Below are positions 28,669 through 31,921 of a stretch of DNA of 31,921 bases, piece after piece. Both the position numbers and the translations under genes were made by a program. Every line of letters starts with the position of its first letter. Position 1 is the stretch's first letter. Source of the stretch: a virus; IMG/VR virus record IMGVR_UViG_3300025030_000319, positions 1 to 31,921 of that record; one strand, 5' to 3'. The notes under the pieces were generated by a model. The model was given only the letters and a program-made list of their open reading frames with translations, made no database searches and was not told the DNA's origin.

Positions 28669-28985
28669 GTATTATCTTTCTTGTTAAACTGAATATACTT
28701 AGATCTGAAAAAGTAAGGAGTCTCAATGATAGGATAAATTTCCCTGTCAATGAGATTAGAAAATATTATTTGTTCTCCCTTACTTTTATTACACTCCTCA
28801 CAACAGACAACATAATTATCCTTATAACAATCATTATTATCTTCTATATGAAGAATAGGAATGATATGATCTAAGGTAGGATTAATTACATCTTCCTTGC
28901 AGTAGACACAAATCCTACCTTGATCCTCATATAACCTTTGTCTGGTAGTTATTCTAAAATTAGGATCTTCTCTCAAATATATCAC
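28665..28985 (-). CDS. HNH endonuclease
   Basis: The 106-residue protein has a full small HNH domain: GRICVYCKEDV, LDHIIPILH with the catalytic DH, and NYVVCCEECNKSKG with the second CxxC and final Asn/Lys. GTG at 28985 overlaps the stop of the poly-Ser-tagged gene (GTGA), so it is translated as part of that operon. It could be a homing nuclease, a host-DNA nuclease or part of the operon's function. Confidence 0.82.
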   Translation of the reverse strand: MIYLREDPNFRITTRQRLYEDQGRICVYCKEDVINPTLDHIIPILHIEDNNDCYKDNYVVCCEECNKSKGEQIIFSNLIDREIYPIIETPYFFRSKYIQFNKKDNT

Positions 28986-29203
28986 CCATCATATCCACCA
29001 CCATGTTCAAAGTCAACACGTTTAATACCCTTAGCTTTAGCTTCGACTAATTTCTCAATAAGAGCATCAATATCCACTGACGTACCACCACAGCATTCCA
29101 TATCAGTGTTACCATCCTCAAGAATACTCTGACCACCAACACTCATAATAATGAAACTCGACGACGAACTGTTCGCCACAAAACTTTTTCTGATTTTAGC
29201 CAT
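28982..29203 (-). CDS. Poly-Ser-tagged protein A (FVANSSSSSF)
   Basis: This 73-residue product is the shortest of four that share an N-terminal tag: MAKIRKSFVANSSSSSF, with one residue inserted relative to the others. After the tag the sequence is Gly/Asp-rich, has CC at about 37-38, and ends HGGGYDG. The small size recalls a precursor peptide. Ser codons in the tag mix AGT and TCG. AAAGGAGATAACTA precedes the ATG, which overlaps the previous stop (TAATG). Function is unknown. Confidence 0.72.
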   Translation of the reverse strand: MAKIRKSFVANSSSSSFIIMSVGGQSILEDGNTDMECCGGTSVDIDALIEKLVEAKAKGIKRVDFEHGGGYDG

Positions 29204-29664
29204 TAGTTATCTCCTTTGACCCAATTTTGAAATTCATCGAACGTTTTAAATTGACTCTTGATAGCGTCTTCCTCCACTACAGAAGAAGTGTTAAAATTAC
29301 GATAGACATAATCATTATACTCAGGATCGTATAATTTCTTTCGACGTTTATTTAATTGTTTCACTTCCTCAAACACTACCTTTTGATCTACCTTATATTT
29401 AGCCTCAAGGTAACGCTTAACATCATAATCAGTGAAATTTAAGAACAAACAAAATGGGCAATTACTAGCAGGAATTTCGTAATAATCATCCTCTTCTAAC
29501 AACTCTCCCACAATACCATCCCGACAAATTGTATGACCATTTTCACAATCACAATGATATACATCTGAGGGTGACAAGTCTCGACCCCCAAAGGTTTCCC
29601 CACATAAATCACAAACAAAAGAACTTGAACTTGAATTACTTACGAATCCTAATCTTACCTTCAT
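29203..29664 (-). CDS. Poly-Ser-tagged protein B (FVSNSSSSSF)
   Basis: This 153-residue protein starts MKVRLGFVSNSSSSSF. Behind it lies a Cys-rich part (CDLCGE, CDCENGHTIC, CPFC), probably two zinc ribbons, then a basic helix and an acidic C-terminus. The tag uses TCA and AGT Ser codons in alternation, unlike its neighbours, so the motif is conserved in protein rather than by recent DNA copying. Function is unknown. Confidence 0.75.
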   Translation of the reverse strand: MKVRLGFVSNSSSSSFVCDLCGETFGGRDLSPSDVYHCDCENGHTICRDGIVGELLEEDDYYEIPASNCPFCLFLNFTDYDVKRYLEAKYKVDQKVVFEEVKQLNKRRKKLYDPEYNDYVYRNFNTSSVVEEDAIKSQFKTFDEFQNWVKGDN

Positions 29665-29666
29665 AA

Positions 29667-30074
29667 TTAATTGTCTCCCGAAATTAAATAGATACCAGAC
29701 CCATCATCTTCATCAGGGAGTTCACACATAGTTTCTACTTTACCCTGATCATCATGGTTATCAAGATCAAAATAACGAACAGTGTAACCGCTATTAATGG
29801 CTTTCAACATTTTCTCATAAAGATCCTTTACGTAATCTTCTTCAAGAACACTTTCCAAGTTATCATCTCGATAACCATGTTGACGTATAACAAACTCCTC
29901 AACTTGTTTAACGTTTACTATACTCTCATCACTGTTAGTTAACATTTTAATTAGCTTATTAACCATATTCTTGATGAAAGGACTTACGTTACCACAATCA
30001 AGATTAATGTCCTTGATTGCAATTAAAAAACTTGACGACGAGCTGTTTGCGACAAAACTAAATCTTGTTTTCAT
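29667..30074 (-). CDS. Poly-Ser-tagged protein C (FVANSSSSSF)
   Basis: This 135-residue protein starts MKTRFSFVANSSSSSF and continues with an acidic, mostly helical body of no known family, ending GSGIYLISGDN. AAAAGGAG lies 11 nt before the ATG. It is the second tagged gene after the radical SAM gene. Function is unknown. Confidence 0.75.
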   Translation of the reverse strand: MKTRFSFVANSSSSSFLIAIKDINLDCGNVSPFIKNMVNKLIKMLTNSDESIVNVKQVEEFVIRQHGYRDDNLESVLEEDYVKDLYEKMLKAINSGYTVRYFDLDNHDDQGKVETMCELPDEDDGSGIYLISGDN

Positions 30075-30091
30075 TCTCTTAAATTCTCCTT

Positions 30092-30739
30092 TTAATGATG
30101 ACTAAATCTTTCGTGACTTGGAAAGAAATCCCAATGTTCTCCGTGTTCAAGTTGGGATTGTAATGCTCCTTCATTATCACTAAATTCTCCCATCATGAAC
30201 ACACCCATTTTATCTTTATTATACCCCTTAATCAGGCGAATGAAGGATTCAACACTCTTAATGAATTCTTCCCTTACTTCTTTTTGTTCATACCAATCAG
30301 CTTCCCACTGCTGTCTTACTTCCCAAGGAATATTGTAAAGTGATTTCAGTTCTGGATTAAGTTTCTGTTCTTTCTTAAATATTTTATCCATGTTCTTTTC
30401 AAATAAAGTTTTACCACAACCATAATTACTATATTCTTGTTCGTATTTAAAAATCTGACTCAACTCATCAAGAATTGAACGTTCATTACACTGTTCAATA
30501 TCTTTATTGTCATCCCACTTGAAACTATAAGTTTTACTCATCTCAAGTAGTTTATCAAAGTCTAATGAGAATTCTTTTAACCCATCAAATAATCCTTGAA
30601 TGATAACAGGAGCAACAAACTCTTTAGTCTCACCAAACCAGATTTCTCCAGCTTCCTCAACAGTTTTAGGAATAGATTTACATCCGATAATGAAAGACGA
30701 GCTGGAACTGTTGCTGACGAACCCCGATCTTGTTTTCAC
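30092..30739 (-). CDS. Poly-Ser-tagged protein D (FVSNSSSSSF), GTG start
   Basis: The GTG at 30739 follows AAGGAGAATAATT and puts the tag, KTRSGFVSNSSSSSF, at the N-terminus as in the other three. The 215-residue product is the largest tagged protein, with a Trp-rich, charged helical body (IPWEVRQQWEADWYEQK) and a His-rich end (HGEHWDFFPSHERFSHH). It starts 11 nt after the radical SAM stop. No family is recognised beyond the tag. Confidence 0.78.
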   Translation of the reverse strand: MKTRSGFVSNSSSSSFIIGCKSIPKTVEEAGEIWFGETKEFVAPVIIQGLFDGLKEFSLDFDKLLEMSKTYSFKWDDNKDIEQCNERSILDELSQIFKYEQEYSNYGCGKTLFEKNMDKIFKKEQKLNPELKSLYNIPWEVRQQWEADWYEQKEVREEFIKSVESFIRLIKGYNKDKMGVFMMGEFSDNEGALQSQLEHGEHWDFFPSHERFSHH

Positions 30740-30750
30740 AATTATTCTCC

Positions 30751-31815
30751 TTAGACTTGAAACACAGGGCAATCCCTATCACACGATAGAGAAATATTCT
30801 TCCATTTATTTACAATATCTGAATTCCAGATTTCATCAAAAGATTCTGATTCCAAAACATTAATTCCATCTTTCCAATCATCACAAGAGTTTTCCATGAA
30901 AGAACAAGGGAAATATTTTCCCTCAGAATTAATGTAAGAACTAAACAATCCAAACGACTCACAAGGTTCCATAAGATGTTCGTATTTTTTCAGAATACCT
31001 AATTTCTCAAATGTACGTTTTGTCCGATGATAGGAACAACTATCAAACCCTAAACCAACATTCTCTTTGAATGCTTGAGTAACAATACTATAGAAATCCT
31101 TATCATCAATACTATTGAATGACTCTCCCCTACCCTTCTGTTTCAGTGCTAGAAGCACCACAGCATTAAGTTTAGCGAGTCGTGGATCATTAGCAGCAGT
31201 ATTGATAACCTCCTTAACAAAATCAACATTATTTTTGTGATAACACACATGAATATTAATCTGTTTCATTCCAGCATCAGTTAATGTTTTAATGGCATCA
31301 TAACAAACTTCTGGATTACGTTCATAAACACTAACACTAATCGCACCACAATATTTTACGAGGTTACTCACTATATCAGGAGTAAGTCTAGCACCATTAA
31401 TGGTAATGTTTGGAATGATATCAATACTTCTGCAATAATCAAACATCTTAAAGAGATCTTCGCAATGATCAATATCACCAACCCCCGCTGCTAGTTGCGT
31501 TAAGGTTGTAACATTATTCACTTTTTTGAATTTATCGATGATGGTCTTGAAGGTGTCAAAGGACATACTATTACCCTTGTTACCAACATTAGCTTTATAG
31601 CAAAACGGACAAGGCTGATAAACACCATTAGAGTCAGGAATACCATGACAAACTTCGTCTAATTCTATATCTAGAATTTCAGGAAATGGTGCAGAGGTTG
31701 GATCATCCTCAAAAGTTTTACCCCACCTTTGGAAGAATCCATTTTTAAGATTGAATCGATACGAATAGTCGGTGCTGTCGAAACATTTGATTCCATCCTT
31801 AATATAAAGTTTCAT
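30751..31815 (-). CDS. Radical SAM enzyme heading the poly-Ser-tag operon
   Basis: The 354-residue protein has C56, C69 and C72 (CX12CX2C), an expanded radical SAM cluster site ending CPFCYK. An alpha/beta barrel-like region follows (LTQLAAGVGDIDHCEDLF, NITINGARLT, SVSVYERNPE). C-terminal Cys 260, 285, 304, 311, 345 and 349 suggest auxiliary iron-sulfur clusters as in SPASM enzymes, which often modify peptides. The tagged genes follow immediately. No convincing promoter was found upstream. The substrate is unknown; the adjacent tag motif is the obvious candidate. Confidence 0.85.
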   Translation of the reverse strand: MKLYIKDGIKCFDSTDYSYRFNLKNGFFQRWGKTFEDDPTSAPFPEILDIELDEVCHGIPDSNGVYQPCPFCYKANVGNKGNSMSFDTFKTIIDKFKKVNNVTTLTQLAAGVGDIDHCEDLFKMFDYCRSIDIIPNITINGARLTPDIVSNLVKYCGAISVSVYERNPEVCYDAIKTLTDAGMKQINIHVCYHKNNVDFVKEVINTAANDPRLAKLNAVVLLALKQKGRGESFNSIDDKDFYSIVTQAFKENVGLGFDSCSYHRTKRTFEKLGILKKYEHLMEPCESFGLFSSYINSEGKYFPCSFMENSCDDWKDGINVLESESFDEIWNSDIVNKWKNISLSCDRDCPVFQV

Positions 31816-31873
31816 AATTTACTAAATAGTGTTAGCGGTGTTTCTCGATATAATATCATAAGCGATAATTATT

Positions 31874-31921
31874 TTAGCGATGGGACAGTTGCATACGCTC
31901 CGCAAGGTCGTGATAGAGATG
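31874..31921 (-). CDS. Possible 3' end of an upstream gene
   Basis: A frame entering from the right edge gives 15 residues (LYHDLAERMQLSHR at the end) and stops with TAA. It is richer in GC than the surroundings. Another frame is also open here, so this could instead be part of an RNA gene or spacer. Support is weak. Confidence 0.25.
   Translation of the reverse strand, partial: HLYHDLAERMQLSHR

Noticed and set aside
31816-31921. Possible tRNA or promoter at the right edge
   Set aside because: The edge sequence is locally GC-richer, but no T-arm or cloverleaf could be completed, and the -35/-10 pairs tried were poor. The window ends too soon to decide.
1-31921. CRISPR array or tRNA genes
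   Set aside because: No regularly spaced repeats of CRISPR type and no TTCGAAT-type T-arm consensus were seen on either strand, despite the presence of a CCA-adding enzyme.

Overview
The window looks like a piece of a virulent, tailed, T4-related phage genome (Caudoviricetes, myovirus). The evidence is a set of T4 core homologues: a tail sheath stabiliser (gp15), the small terminase (gp16), ssDNA-binding protein (gp32), RegA, both clamp-loader subunits (gp62 and gp44) and the sliding clamp (gp45). The DNA is AT-rich (roughly two thirds AT by eye) and genes are densely packed, with many ATGA and TAATG overlaps. Several core proteins are closer in style to the shorter gp45, gp62 and gp16 of marine or otherwise divergent T4-like phages than to coliphage T4. 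The host cannot be named from the sequence. Near-consensus sigma70 promoters (TTGACT/A, 17-bp spacer, TATAAT) show early genes are read by host polymerase, and a lipoprotein suggests a host with a secretion system for such proteins.

Layout. Positions 1-1848 hold late genes on the + strand: the 3' end of an upstream gene (gp14 by position only), gp15 and gp16. A - strand early gene and a probable - strand small RNA lie between them. A perfect 16-bp hairpin at 1811-1848 separates this convergent block from a long - strand block that fills the rest of the window. Reading the - strand from right to left, the genes are: a radical SAM enzyme followed by four proteins sharing an N-terminal poly-serine motif and an HNH nuclease (31815-28665); two small proteins, a CCA-adding enzyme, a lipoprotein and a P-loop kinase (28600-26279); a glycosyltransferase, methyltransferase and radical SAM/SPASM cluster (25671-19344); a metallopeptidase; many small conserved phage proteins; the replication block gp45, gp44, gp62, regA; a HAD-like protein and a nucleotide kinase-like protein; small proteins; and gp32.

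The replication block is in T4 order (45-44-62-regA) but interrupted twice by different mobile nucleases. A zinc-repeat PD-(D/E)XK homing-type endonuclease lies between 44 and 62, and a TnpB nuclease (IS200/IS605-type, without TnpA) lies between 62 and regA. The homing endonuclease start is buried in a long hairpin that carries a late-promoter-like GATAAATA, the same logic known for T4 I-TevI. The TnpB right-end hairpin abuts regA, so its guide would be read from the regA start region.

The most novel-looking unit is the operon at 28665-31815. One radical SAM enzyme is followed by four otherwise unrelated proteins that begin with the same motif, MKxRxxFV(S/A)NSSSSSF. This suggests a shared tag that is recognised or modified. 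Other unexplained structure includes a roughly 170-nt folded leader behind a perfect sigma70 promoter (3513-3684), tandem palindromes with 22-bp spacing (9557-9605), and several promoters whose -10 box sits within or against a terminator-like inverted repeat.
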